DNA from: Cinnamomum chago
Lineage: Eukaryota > Streptophyta > Magnoliopsida > Laurales > Lauraceae
DNA: 64,000 nucleotides
Assembly (NCBI GenBank): GCA_038049695.1
Contig: CP142455.1
Location: 66,350,501-66,414,500, forward strand
Direction: 5' to 3'
A program made the translations under genes and the position numbers. This document shows, one piece after another, positions 22,375-34,500 of this stretch. Below the pieces are notes generated by a model. It was not told the DNA's origin, ran no database searches, and saw only the letters and a program-made list of their open reading frames with translations. Positions within the stretch are counted from its first letter, which is position 1. Every line of letters starts with the position of its first letter.

Positions 22375-24032
22375 ATGGATGTCTATCGAGAAGGCACTTC
22401 AACCAATAAGCCACCTCTGCTGGATGGTTCTAATTATGCTTATTGGAAAGCCAGAATGGTTGCCTTTGTAAAAGCCATAGATCTGAAAGTCTGGAAATCT
22501 ATTGAGAAAGGCTATTCCTTGCCCACTGTTACTACTGATGGGAAAATCAGTTTTAAATCTGAAGAACAGTGGACAATGGATGAAGAATTGGCAGCCACTT
22601 GCAACTCCAGGGCTTTGAATGCTATTTATAATGGAGTTAGCATATCTGAGTTTCGTAAAATTTCTACATGCACTACTGCAAAAGAAGCTTGGGATATTCT
22701 GCAGACTGTGCATGAAGGGACTGACACTGTCAAACAGTCGAAACTTCAGAAATTGTATCAGCTTTTGAAACCATAAAGATGGAGGATGATGAAACTTTTG
22801 AAGAGTTTAATTCAAAGCTGAATACAATTGTGAATGATACCTTTACTTTGGGAGAGCCAATTCCTGAAAATAGAATTGTAAAAAAGATTTTGCGGTCTCT
22901 TCCAGAAAGGTTTGATGCAAAGGTTGTGGCCATAGAAGAGAATAAAAATCTGAATATTCTCAAAGCTGAGGAATTGGTTGGCAACCTTCAGACTTTTGAA
23001 GCAAACCTAAGAACCAATGGAAAATCAAAATCCAAAGGTGTTGCTTTGAGAGCCTCCAAAGAATCATACAAGAAAATTGCTAGTGATTCTGAGTCTGATT
23101 CTGAGGAGATTGATCCCCGAGTTGCTGTTGAGTTTATGAAGCAATTTCAAGCTTTTATGAAGGGGAAGAAAAGTGATTTGAAAGTCCCTAAAAATTTTGT
23201 AAAGAAGAAAACTTCTAAAGGGATTAAATGTTTTGAGTGTCATGGTTATGGACACATTGCTAGTGACTGTGCTAACAAGAAACCAAAGAAGAAGGGTTTC
23301 AATCTGACTTGGGATGAAGATACTTCTGAGGAAGATGATAAAAAATCTGAGTCTGAGAAGCCTGATTCTAGCAAAGAAAAACTCATGGCATTCATGGCAA
23401 CTTCTGTTTCTGCTACTCCAATAGTTTCTGATGAAGGGACTGATCAAGATGTTAGTGAGTCAGAGACAGAACATGATTGGCAAGCTGAATATCATATATT
23501 GTTTGCAAAGACTATGAAGATGCTCAAGATGAATGAAAAAGTGGCTACAAGCTGGAAAGAATCTGAAGAGCAGAATACTTCTTTAAAAGCTGAATTGTCT
23601 GAAGCTCTTACAAAAGTGAGTCACTTAGAGGCTGAAAATAACAAATTGGCAGATATGTTGACTGCTGAAGCACAGAAGTGTGACTTGATTAATCATGATA
23701 TGGAGACCTTGAAAGCTGAAAATACTGACTTGCAAGGAAGACTCAAGATTGTTCTTTCTGAGTTGGATACAAGCAATGCTTCACTAAACAGGATGAATGC
23801 TGGGTCTAAAAAACTTGATGGCATCCTGTGCAATCAAAAAGCAAAGAATAACATGCATGGCATTGGCTACGCTGACGGAGCATCTACATCAAAAGCCAAA
23901 GGTAATAATTGTTTTGTTCAAAATTCAGTTGTTACTAATTCTGTTGGTCATGTTACAAATACAGATGCCAAGAAGAAGAATGTGCCACGTCCTGAATGTA
24001 TACCCACTTGTCATCACTGTGGAATTAAATGA
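22375..24032 (+). pseudogene. gag: Copia-type GAG (UBN2-like, zinc knuckle), frameshifted
   Basis: The ATG at 22375 opens a frame with PPLLDGSNYAYWKARM, the start of Copia GAG (structural nucleocapsid-like protein that packages the element RNA). A single-base frame change near 22760 breaks it: the first frame stops at 22776 while GAG homology continues in another frame (AFETIKMEDDETFEEF, 22763 onward). The second frame carries the UBN2 end, a zinc knuckle CFECHGYGHIASDC (C-x2-C-x4-H-x4-C, about 23230-23271), an acidic and serine-rich stretch, and a coiled-coil-like region. A second knuckle-like CHHCGIK is cut by TGA at 24030; HIRPHC follows in frame, so the stop is a single-base change from Gly. 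Confidence 0.85.
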
Positions 24033-24369
24033 CACATTCGACCCCATTGCAATAAGCTGCGAAAGTCTCCAAACCAAAAGCAATGGAAAAAGCAGAAGGG
24101 AGTGTCACATATGAAAACCAAAGCTGTCTGGGGCAAGAAAGAAGACATTTCATCTGTCTTGGTACACACCATGCTAAACTATCTAAAAATGCAAGTGTGT
24201 GTGTCAAAGCCTCATCACCCCTGATCTACAAGATCAAGCCCCCACCCCAGTGCTGATACGAAGTTCATCTTGAGGGGGAGTTTATTTAGGGGGAGCTGCA
24301 GAATCCAGATTGACAGAAGCTGCTTGAAGAAAATTGTTTGTCAATTGTGGACAAAAAGGGGGAGAATAC

Positions 24370-24486
24370 TGAAGCCAGGGGGAGAAACAAGCAAAGATCT
24401 ATAAATGCTGAAGCCAGGGGGAGAAACAAGCAAAGATCTATAAATGCTGAAGCCAGGGGGAGAAACAAGCAAAGATCTATAAATGC
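24370..24486 (+). repeat. 39-bp tandem repeat, three perfect units
   Basis: Units at 24370, 24409 and 24448, each TGAAGCCAGGGGGAGAAAC then AAGCAAAGATCTATAAATGC. Each carries a GGGGGAG purine tract. Confidence 0.95.
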
Positions 24487-24576
24487 TGATTTTTTTTTAA
24501 ATTCAATGTATTTTGGGTTTTTTTCTTAGGTAGATCATTTGTATTGTTCTAGGGAGTTTTGTCCATGAATTGCCAA

Positions 24577-24586
24577 AGGGGGAGAT
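24577..24586 (+). other. polypurine tract
   Basis: AGGGGGAGAT directly before the TG of the 3' LTR, the expected plus-strand priming site. Confidence 0.8.
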
Positions 24587-25470
24587 TGTTAGTTTTTTTA
24601 TTGGCTAATTCATGGGTTGGACAAAACGCTGGGTCCATTGAGTTGTATTTTCTAATTTATTTTAGAATGGACTGTGATTGTGTCGTCGGAAGAGCTGAAG
24701 TGAAGAATAGAAGAAAAAAAAGCAGACCGGGCGAATTCCCCAGGCCCGATCGATCGGAGCCTCAGACCGACCGATCGGTCAGAGAAAGGCCTCAGTTAAA
24801 TATCAGGCCGATCGATCGGACCTGCAGGGGCGATCGATCGGACAGCGTGCAGAGTTCGGGAAAGTCTACTTTTCTATCAGATTTAGTTTCCTTTTGAGAC
24901 TTTGTTTCCCAGTTTGAGTCCTACTTGTGCACTAAGTCTTAGGCACGAATTTTGGGCTATTTATAGGGTGTTTCTCTCAACCCTAAGGAGACCACCACCA
25001 CAACTCTCATTGATCTGAGTCAGAGATATTTTAGAGAGAGTTATTCTCTAGAGCCATTGAGAAATTATTCTGAAGGGCTGCTCTAGAAGGTTGTTGCTGC
25101 TTCTACTTCTCTTGTAGAAGATTGATCATCTTGGTTGACAATGTGCGAGGAGATCAAGTAAGGAGAACGGGGCGCGGTGGATGTCGTGTCAGTGGATTCT
25201 TTGCAAGAATAACTACAGTCCTTGGGTCGAGGTACAGACTTAGGTAAAGGAGCTTGTGAGTATATCTTGTAACTGTTCGTGAACTCTTGATTTCTGGTTC
25301 GTGGTTTTTCTCCCTGGATAGGGTTTTCACGTTAAATTTTGTGTCTGCCTTCTTGTGGTGTGTGATTGGTAGATAGCTAGTTCTATATTGTCTGATTGAT
25401 TTATTTCCGCTGCATTGATTGGTTAAATAGAACTAGTAATCCATTCTGGTAGCCCCATATAGAATTTTCA
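24587..25470 (+). repeat. 3' LTR of the TR-GAG element
   Basis: 884 bp, same length as the 5' LTR with about 11 substitutions and no indels seen by eye. Confidence 0.92.
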
Positions 25471-25475
25471 TATTA

Positions 25476-27249
25476 TTATCATTTTACGAAATATTATTCA
25501 AAAAGATAAAAAGTGATCTTAGAAAAGCTTTAAAGTTGAAGTTATACATTTTCAAGCAGTCCGGTTATTTATGAAGTTTTTAGGCAAATGAAAACGAGAA
25601 AAGAAATGTGTGAAGTTAAATCAGTTGCCATCTTATCTCTTCATGAAAAATAATTAATAAGAAAAATTGATTACTTCCAGTTTTCAAATATATAAAGACT
25701 TGTATTCATTTATTATGGATTTATTTCTTCTCAATAATATTCATTTTTTCTGTTAGTTGTATCATAATTTTGACATTACCAAGAAAGATTGATTAATTAT
25801 GATGTCCAAGTATATATATTTAAATCCTTATGTTTTTCAAGAATTTGATTAGTTCTCATATGCACTAGTGTAATTTTAAAGTTGATAAATTTTTTCAAAT
25901 ATTGAAAAAATAAAAAAAAATAGTTCTAAATTAAAGAAAGCTGAAGTATCTTCCAAATAAAATCACACAAGACGTATTGGAAAATAAGTGGAGTAAAAAT
26001 TAGTATGTCGAGTTTCAAATATATTATTTAGAGGATTTTATCAGAAAAATCACTTTATTTGGTTAGTGGACCAAAATGGTCACCTAAGCCAAACCCACAC
26101 GAAAGAGGCCTCCCCACTCAAAAACCTTTGTTTTTTTAGTGGGGAGGGGGGGACGTTGCCTCTCTTTGCCAGGCATGGTATGTCTTTCTAATGGACCCAT
26201 ATCCGTCCATGGATTTCTCTATTGTCTGGTTTGAAGAAGATTCACATCCCTCTTGAGCATGGGGTGGAACGTGCCAACCAACCTAATAACCAAGGTAAGG
26301 CTTGTCAAGGGCGTCAGGCATCGCTGAAATATGGGTTATACATGTGTCTTTTTTACTTCTTCTTCTTTTTATTTATTTATTATTATTTAGGAGAAATAAT
26401 GTTCCTATAGAGAAGGAAAATTTTATGTACTATTTAGAGTAGGAAAGTGAAGGCTATTGGGAAGAAAAAAAGCATTTTAATTTATTGGATAGGAAGTTCA
26501 TATTTCTGTTCTCAACAACGGACCAAAATAATCTGATGTCTCGTCTCCTCTTTCTCCATTCACTCTTATCCACTCATTTCACACTAAAGTTAGTATAAAT
26601 TAAAAATCGATCATCTCTTTCCTTCTAGGTCCACCAATGGAGTTTGCTTTTCATTGATGTGGGTCATTCGATTGAAGCATGATCTCAATCATGTTACCTT
26701 TTCATTGTTAGACAATATATATATTTACAGAGAATATATTTATTTGGAGAACAAGATTTTTTGTGATTTTTTTCTCTTTTTTTTTTCTTTTATTATGATG
26801 AATAGATGAAATTAAGACCGGTTGTGTTTATCAGTTAACATTAGGAGTAAATTCTAGGGTTTTGACTTCTAAATATCATAACTGAAGTGCTAGCCGATGT
26901 ACTCTTTTTATCACACTAAATAACCATAAGTACACCTCAGCTGCCCTATTGTGAAAGTGGCAAATACAGATCAAATCCACATGGAGCAAATTAAGAAAAA
27001 CTTCGAATTAAGGAAACTAACTAACTTTAAGATGATGAAATTGAGACTATAAAAGGCAAATAATCATAAATAAAAGCAAGCAATTAACAAGGTAAAAACT
27101 ATCAAATTGATGAGATTGATCAAGGCATAAGAATCTCCTTTTTCATTTATATCAAGACCAAATTAATCCATCTTGATATTTAACTTTCAAGTCCTTTTTC
27201 TCTTTTTGTCTCAAATAATGATTCTGAAGGTCAAGACCTTCTTCACTTC
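25476..27249. other. intergenic, no gene supported
   Basis: AT-rich DNA. The 62-codon frame at 26222 shows no domain and ends in a low-complexity TTTATTTATTATTA run. Confidence 0.4.
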
Positions 27250-27258
27250 AAAAAAGAA

Positions 27259-29110
27259 GGGACAATTACCTTACGGAAGGCACTAAAATCGACATTTTCC
27301 CAATAATAGATGAAAAAGTAAAAATTTCCAGATAAATGTTCGTACAAAAAAGTATGCAACAAGTGTGTCATTTTTTTCCTTCACCGTGCGATATCCTAAG
27401 GCTATAGGATATCCCAGGATTCGATATCCTAGGGCCGTAGGATATCGCACCGTTACCTATTCCCACCCAATTCGATATCACATATTTCCACCACGAACTG
27501 AAGACCTCTGTTTCATCTTCTCCGTTTTTACTTGTGGGTTCCTATATATGGGAAACAAACATCATGTGGGTCCTCTTTGTATATATGGGAAACAAGGATC
27601 ATGTGGATCCTTTTTGTAGTAGACAAATTTGTAAAGAATCCGGACTAAATGAATCTAGCGTCTTTTGTGTGAACTTGTGACACATTTTTTTTAAATAATT
27701 ATTATTATTATTTTTGTGTTGTTTTTGTTGTCTTATGTGGATTAGTTGTTTTGAGCACAATAGGGCCAGTTAATTGAACATTGATACTCTAAGGGTATTG
27801 GTTATCTGAAGTAGTTTCCCCTTTCGGTCCGTTTGGATCTTCACCACTCGGTTCACTTTAGTTTGGGTTTTGCTATCCAAAGATAGTTATTGTTTGCCAC
27901 TACACAAATATTGGCTAAGCTCGAGCACGACTGTTGATATGAAGGAGCCATTGGATGGATGATGCCTTAGAGCATTTCCAACAGAGGCTTTATTTGTCCA
28001 ACTCAGCTCCCAATGGGAGTAATTGGCATATGGCTTTACCTCCAAGAGAATGGTCAAATCCCACATGGCATTTGAAGGTTGTATTGGTATGTCAAATTTG
28101 ACATACCATAAAGTGAGATGCATTTTCTTTCTTTTAAATAAAATAATGGTGATGAGGATAAATGCATTTGAAGTTGGTACAAGTAGATGCTAAATTTGAA
28201 ATGAGAAAATTATAAAATAATAATTTGACATCTCTCTTGGAGTTGACTAAGTGAGATGTCAAATTTACATATGCCTTTTTTTGTCACATAAGCCTTTATT
28301 TTGAAAAAGACATATCCAAATTTGAAGTGTCACTTGGAGATTCTCTTACCGACCTTCAAAATTTGCTATATTCTTCACCAGAAGAAGTGTCGAGTTTTCT
28401 GTATAGATACTCTCTATCAACACTGAGTGAGTTGTGGGCATACAATCTGAATGTGCTTAACCCACCCAGAAAAGCCTAAATGGGTGTTTTGAATTTTGTG
28501 CTTGTAGATTCTGCTCGAACTCCGAGTTCCCCAAGTGAAAGTAACGACAAAGGCATGTATATGCTCCTGGTGATATTGATCAGTAATTTTCTACATGTAC
28601 GGTTTTAATTTAACTGAACTTTTCTAGGAAGCTTTCCCACAAGTGATAATTCTCCAATCAAAGTCAGAGTTATTAGATTGATTGAAGAACCACAAATTTG
28701 CAGCAAATGACGAAGGAGAATGGAGTGGAAGGCTGTGTTCCTGCAATATCCATAGCAAGACGATGAGAAGAACACAGAGGAAAAATCATTAGAGGATCAA
28801 AGAAGATGATCACAGTAAAAGAGGGATTTTATTGAGTTATCTCCGTCCCAATTTCACCTAGATAGAAAGGAGGAGGTGAGATTTTTACGGAGATTTCCTA
28901 TAGATGTAGGATATCAAACAGAGCGATATCCTACAGCCCTAGGCTATCGAATCTTGTGATATCCTACAGTCCTAAGATATCGCACGATAAATGGTAAAAA
29001 TGTCACTCACGGCATCCTTTTCTGTACGAACAGTTATCCAGAAATTTCCACTTTTTCACCTGTTATTGGGCAAATGTCGGGTTTAGTGCCTTTTGTATGG
29101 TAATTTTCCC
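27259..29110 (+). mobile_element. non-autonomous Mutator-like element, perfect 9-bp TSD
   Basis: The ends GGGACAATTACC...TAATTTTCCC are inverted repeats extending ~210 bases (27259-27470 and 28905-29110). The TSD AAAAAAGAA is identical at 27250-27258 and 29111-29119. Both TIRs carry the alternating GATATCCT and AGGATATC palindromes of the 8217-13075 element. The ~1.4-kb interior has no transposase. It holds a short internal repeat (27540-27610) and non-repetitive stretches that may be captured host sequence. Confidence 0.9.
27540..27620 (+). repeat. short tandem repeat inside the MULE
   Basis: TATATATGGGAAACAA then a variable pair and ATCATGTGG occurs twice (about 27542 and 27579), with TCCTCTTTGTA following each copy. 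Confidence 0.7.
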
Positions 29111-29486
29111 AAAAAAGAAAGAAAATCATTTAAGCATTACCTATCAAATATAAGCATAACTCATCATCAAAGAAAACACAGTTCTAAGCATGGCCTATCA
29201 AACATAAGTATAGATAATAAAAAATCAAATTTCCTTTTTAGAAACACGATATGGAAGTCACCTACTGGCATGAAGATAGATCTATTGAACATTAAAACAT
29301 AACTTACGAAAAAGAAGAGAATTAACTTCATAACACAAGAGATAGATACTTAGCTTCATCCACGGCCTTCTTCATTAGTCTAGCCAGCTATTGAAAAGAA
29401 CTTGAGAGGATATTTCATTAATTGCATCAATCTTTTACAACTTCTCCTTAGTTAAATTGCTTGGAGAAGGGCCAAAGATAACTTTA

Positions 29487-30491
29487 GGGCATGTTTGGTA
29501 ACTATCCTCAAGGAGGATTCTTACCACTTTTCTGTGCTTATGTGGAAAACACAGGTTTGGTAATGCAAGGAAAACCCTCTCTTAGAATCATTGCATCCAC
29601 GTTTTTGAATATATCCTCAGTCAGACCCTCCCCCATCAGAAAATGAGAATCAACAGAATGGTGGAAACGCGCTGCTACAGTAAAAAACACAATAGGTTAG
29701 GGGTCACCGTTCTCTTCAGATTTTTGGTTTTTCTATGCCCCACAGTCAAGATCTGAACCGGTAATCTTGTCTAAAAGGCCCAAAACGGCTCGGGAGTCAA
29801 ATATCAGCCGTTGATTCTACACGTATTTCGAGATATTTCTAAAAACAGTCCATATCATTGGATCTCGATTTCTGGACTTTTGTGGGACCCATTTGAACAA
29901 TCTAAACCATTAAAACTCTTCAGAAGGCCCAAAATGGTTTGTATGTTAAATTTGGAGTCATGATTCTTCATGAATCATGAGAAAATGTCAAAAGACTTCT
30001 GACCGTTGATCTCCCACAGTACAAAAACGGGATTCTCTAGCAGTCTGTTTTTTTAATGTTTTGAGTTTTTATGGACCCCAAAACCATGATCCGAACCATG
30101 CATCACATCCAGAAGACCAAACGCGAATAGGGACACAAGTTTCAACCGTTGATCCATCATGGATTTTAAGATATTTGCAAAAAAAGTATAGAGACTAAAA
30201 ATTATTTTTATATTTTTGTGGGTGCCATTTGCAAGATCTGAACTGTTAACATTCTCTGGAGAGCCAAGAATGGCTATGGAGTAAAATTTCAGCCCTTGAT
30301 CTTACATGGATTATAAGATATTTATAAAAGATCAATAAGCATTGGATCACATATAATGCAGATGGAAGGAATCCTCTATGTTTGTCAAAGTTGGAACTGT
30401 CTTGAGAAATCCTCTCTGAGGATGGGTTGTTTCTAGCTAATCAAAGGAATCCTCTAAATAGTGGAATCCTCTTGGTTTGCCAAACGTGCCC
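29487..30491. mobile_element. PIF/Harbinger-type non-autonomous element, TSD TTA
   Basis: The ends GGGCATGTTTGGTAA and TTGCCAAACGTGCCC form a ~14-base TIR of the GGGC(A/C)(T/C)GTTTGG type typical of PIF/Harbinger (Tourist-like) elements. The TSD TTA lies at 29484-29486 and 30492-30494. Subterminal TCCTC and AGGAGGATTC motifs repeat at both ends. There is no coding region. Confidence 0.8.
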
Positions 30492-30589
30492 TTAAGAAAA
30501 TTACAAAGTGGAGAACTAGACCTAGATCTAGAAGAGGGGGGAGAGAGGAGAGGGGAGGGGATGTCCAAGCCTGGGACGTCCCTTGGGGA

Positions 30590-30872
30590 CAAGTGGAGGA
30601 GATATTGCTCACTATGTAAACTTGCCATTCTCTTATCAAACAACCCACCATACCTCACAACCTGGATTGAAGCAATATTTGCAGTTTAATTCATAAACAC
30701 ATTGAATTCAAGAGCTGGGCCTATATAGTCCCTAACCACCTGAGCAACTGCTGGAAACAAGTGAAGGAAACATTGCTCAAATTGTAATATATGCCACTGT
30801 CTTATCATACTACCTACCATGCCCCACAACCTGGATTGAATCTCTATTTGCAGCTTAAATAAGAAATACATG
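30590..30872. repeat. imperfect direct repeat, two ~113-bp units
   Basis: Units at about 30590-30703 and 30757-30872 share ACAAGTGRAGGARAYATTGC, CTTATCA, and a block beginning CACAACCTGGATTGAA and ending TATTTGCAG, spaced ~168 bases. They lie 0.5-0.8 kb beyond the RCC1 gene stop and may touch its 3' UTR. Confidence 0.6.
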
Positions 30873-31029
30873 CAATTTCGCCCATATAAACGACAGAGAA
30901 GTATTGTTTCAAATTCCCCATTTATGGGATTTTTAAATACAGAAAAATGTCACACATATAAGAGTGCATGTATAAAATTAAGAAATAATGAACAAAGGAA
31001 AAGATACATTACCATTGAAATCCATTATT

Positions 31030-31035
31030 TTTATT
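31030..31035 (-). promoter_or_regulatory. candidate poly(A) signal
   Basis: AATAAA on the minus strand, about 365 bases past the stop codon of the RCC1 gene. Plant signals are loose, so this is only a candidate. Confidence 0.25.
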
Positions 31036-31397
31036 GTTTAGTGTCTCACTGGACATCCTCTCGGTAACAAAACCCATAAATTAATACTCAGCACCATTTT
31101 ACTGCACTCGACGCTAAAATAATGAGCACGAACAGATAATGACACCTCTCTGATAACCTTAGAGAAACTCCCCACTCACAGGAGCATTTTTTCTGGTTCT
31201 GTTTTAGCCTCAACTAATGGATACCCTGTGTTGCATTGCAGCTAACCTTCCTTTTGGCTGCTCCTTTTACCGACTGTGCCGAGTTGAATCCGACAGTGGA
31301 TCACAAGCCAGGCTGCACTTCCATATGATGAATAGCAGATTCTCCTGATATTGCCTTGGAAGTTCCCAATTGCAAATGCCATAGCAAGGCGTTAGGT

Positions 31398-31597
31398 TCA
31401 AGTCTGATGGCCAGGCCTCAAGACCAAGCACATGGCATGGGATGCACCGATTGAAACAGATAACACATGGTGGGGACCTAATTCCACATCATCCATCAGA
31501 AACTTGACTTCCACAGGTAAAGGCTGAACTTCAGGCAGTCCAGGAATACCAATCTGGCAATCTTTTGCATTCCCCCACATGTACAACTTTCCTTTGT
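31398..31597 (-). CDS. RUG3: RCC1 gene exon 6 (last coding exon)
   Basis: Acceptor ATTACAG before 31597; two bases complete a split Asp codon, then [19 protein letters not shown] (seventh blade), a long loop and the C-terminus ending LRPGHQT, with stop TGA at 31400-31398. Confidence 0.88.
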
Positions 31598-34500
31598 CTG
31601 TAATTTTGAGAAATCATCCATAACAATCCATTAGCAAAATCATAGAACAGGATAATGATTTGGACACCGACATAATAAAACCATATGATGCAATACTCGA
31701 AAAAACCTTGTTTAGGAAACCCTTTAAAGTGATTAATTTGTAGAGAGGCTGATAGAATTAATGTTGTAAGGCCGATAGTATTAATGTTGTAAAACTAAGA
31801 GGAGGAACTTTGTCGCTCCTTGTATTGTATCCCTCATTATGTAGTATAAGCCTTGCCATAATCAATCTTGTCTAATCTAGGTATATGATTCAATCAATCT
31901 TGTATTAATCTAGAGACTTAAAATAGAAAGTGGTATCTATCATAATAAAAAACTAATGTACAACAGATTTGTTTTGACACACGGACTGATAATCCTATTG
32001 GGTAATCTTGACCCATTGGGTGGATCTAACCCGCTGGGTTGACTTGTGTCTTGACAGGTGGATTAGCGACCCATATAAATGTCAATGTGTTGATTGCGAG
32101 AATTACTTCAGGTTGGTTAGGTACTCAAGACATTTCTACCAGGTTTGGTTAAAAAGGATTGTATATCCTTTTTGCTTTGCCATTTCATAGTGGAAGGAAG
32201 AATAATAAGATTTCTGTCATTCACATTTTATCATATTTGCATTTACATTTTGTGAGATATGCATGTCCTGCCATTGGTTGAGATTATACAGATATAGTTT
32301 GGTGTGATGTGCTACCAATGGATAGTGGTGATATCTTGTTGGGCCACCCATGGATGTATAACAAGAATGGAACTAATAGCATGTGCTGCACATACACATT
32401 CATGCACGGTGAAAAGCGTCTCACCAACGAAGCACTTCAACTACACAATGTCTACAGAAGCAATGTAAAAAATTACCGAGTTTGAGGTCGAATTCTTTTC
32501 CAACCTGGTGGGAATGATGCAATAACACCAATAGAATACTACAAGAAGGCTCATGGCCCATGTTTGTTACCAACCAAGATTATTTAGATATATTATTATT
32601 TCTAATTTTATTATTTTCTAAATTCAATTGTAATCAAGGAAGTTTCTAAGCTGCTTAAGTTTCATAGTTTAATTAGTTTTCTTACGGCCTAAGTTTCTTT
32701 TACTATTTATATGGCATTGTAGAGATCATAGTCTGAGAGTTTGCATTTATAGAAGTTTCCCTTGTGGGATTTATCATTGGAGAGTGTTCTTCATCATGGT
32801 CGTTTTAGCAGAAACCCGTCATTGTGCTACGGCGCCTTCAATCCAAATCCTAAACCCTAGGATTTGCATTGGTAGTCTAAGATCTCAAATGGAGGATTAG
32901 GGTTGGAATTAGGGGATGAAATTTCGGGAAGTGGATGTTCGGGAATCAGCAGGGAATTTCGATGGCAGTGAGTAGGGTTTGGAAGATTGGGGATTTGGTG
33001 GATCGAAGGCCTGGTTTGGGACGGCAGTTTTAGGGATGAGTGTGGTGGACAACGGGAAGATTGGGGCAGGGAGGGTGAAGGTTTGGGATTTGAGGATGGA
33101 TGGATAGGCTCCGATCGGTGACCGGAGATCGATCGGAATGAGATGGATATTCACTTTGATACCAAGTGATGCAAGCCCTAGGGATAGGGCTTGCGTGGGG
33201 TGCTAAAGCATGTGTCCTCAGACACCTCAACACGTCTCTGCAGAGATTTCAACATGAGGACGCATTTCTTTGAGGGAAGACCTACGATAATTCTATTCCA
33301 ATAACCAAAGTCTGAGATTTTCATCTCTACAATGCCATATATATAGGAAACAAAACTTAGAGCCTAGGAAATCTAATTAAACTAGGAAACTAAACAAATT
33401 GGCAACTTAATGCTAATTACAATTCTTTAAATAAAATTAGAAACCTACTAATAAAAATAAAATATCCCTAAACTATTTAGTTGGGCACCACAGTTGGTCA
33501 TCCTTGCTGCAAAAGTGTGACTCATGAGTGAAGACTATATAAGTAGAGGATTAGTGAATTGGGGTAAGCAATCTTCTACACAGCTCCTTGTGTTTGCTAA
33601 TCATCTACTCTGCTCCTCCTATTTCTTTATTTGATTGTTGATCCGGTTAGAGTTTGATCTTTGTTTGGGGTTTCCAAATCAGCTGAGATCTATTCACTTG
33701 GCTTTAGATAGTCAGACTTTGCTAATCGGGACTACGCCACATGCAACTTAGATTCACATGCATTTTAATGAAGATACATTGGAAGCCCCTCTTCCCAAGA
33801 ATTTGCTCCCAACAGATCGAAAACCCAGAAAATGTGAAACAAGATTATTATCTGCATGTGTAATTACTAATTCCAAAAATAATTTCATTGCAATTTCTCT
33901 AATGTTAGACCCATCCATTTGTTCAATTGAGTTGCTGACAGATGCTGAAAACTATTAAGAAGTCTCTGTATAGGATACATGACCTTTTTCTGGCCTTAAA
34001 GACCAATGCAGTCTGCTACCTTTTGTCCCTCCCTTTAAAAGTCTTAAGAATTACCCTAGCCAAAATCTGTTTCAGGAATTATCTGGTCAAATAACACTCA
34101 CCTGTGATAGCTGCTGAAGATGAACCTCCACATGAAACATGGACGGTGTGTTCGTCTGCTAAAGCCTCAATTATGACAGGAACCTTCTGATTTTGTATAG
34201 AAGAATGACCCAGCTGACCATGTCCCCCATGGCCCCATGAAAAGACTTTACCTTGATCTGAAATATATAAATCTGAATATTACATCCTATCATTGAACCG
34301 TTGAAAAGAGGCAATCACACCAATTTGTCCTAGTCTGGCATAAAATCAATAAGTATAGTAGTGTGAAGTGGAGGGTCAACTCAATGTACAAGAAAAGAAA
34401 CAAGGGTCAAATAAAAAAGTACAAATTTTCAAAAGGCACATCTTTTTACCAAAAAATAAAAAAATAAAATAAAACACTACTCCCTCATGCCACTAAAAAG

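Larger units (their letters stand above)
24033..24586 (+). other. 3' untranslated part of the TR-GAG element with repeated GGGGGAG tracts
   Basis: After the stop the GAG frame can be followed for about 60 codons (KAVWGKKED) and then lost. From about 24272 there are seven GGGGGAG tracts, the last at the functional purine-tract position (24577-24586). Three lie in a 39-bp tandem repeat. No pol sequence is found between GAG and the 3' LTR. Confidence 0.8.
21436..25470 (+). mobile_element. complete gag-only LTR retrotransposon (TR-GAG type, Copia-derived), TSD TATTA
   Basis: Two 884-bp LTRs (21436-22319 and 24587-25470) enclose 2.27 kb. The TSD TATTA lies at 21431-21435 and 25471-25475. An initiator-Met-tRNA primer-binding site follows the 5' LTR and a purine tract precedes the 3' LTR. 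The interior encodes only a Copia-type GAG with a zinc knuckle; there is no protease, integrase, reverse transcriptase or RNase H. LTRs differ at about 11 positions by eye (about 1.2%), so the insertion is fairly recent. Movement would need enzymes supplied by an autonomous relative. Confidence 0.93.
31598..34101 (-). other. intron 5 of the RCC1 gene
   Basis: 2.5 kb, GT-AG. It holds gypsy-type fragments and two LTR copies in opposite orientation (listed separately). The 31740-32220 part is repeat-like but not assigned. Confidence 0.8.

Noticed and set aside
24286..24468. Minus-strand frame with a repeated 13-residue unit
   Set aside because: It is only the antisense reading of the 39-bp tandem repeat in the TR-GAG element.
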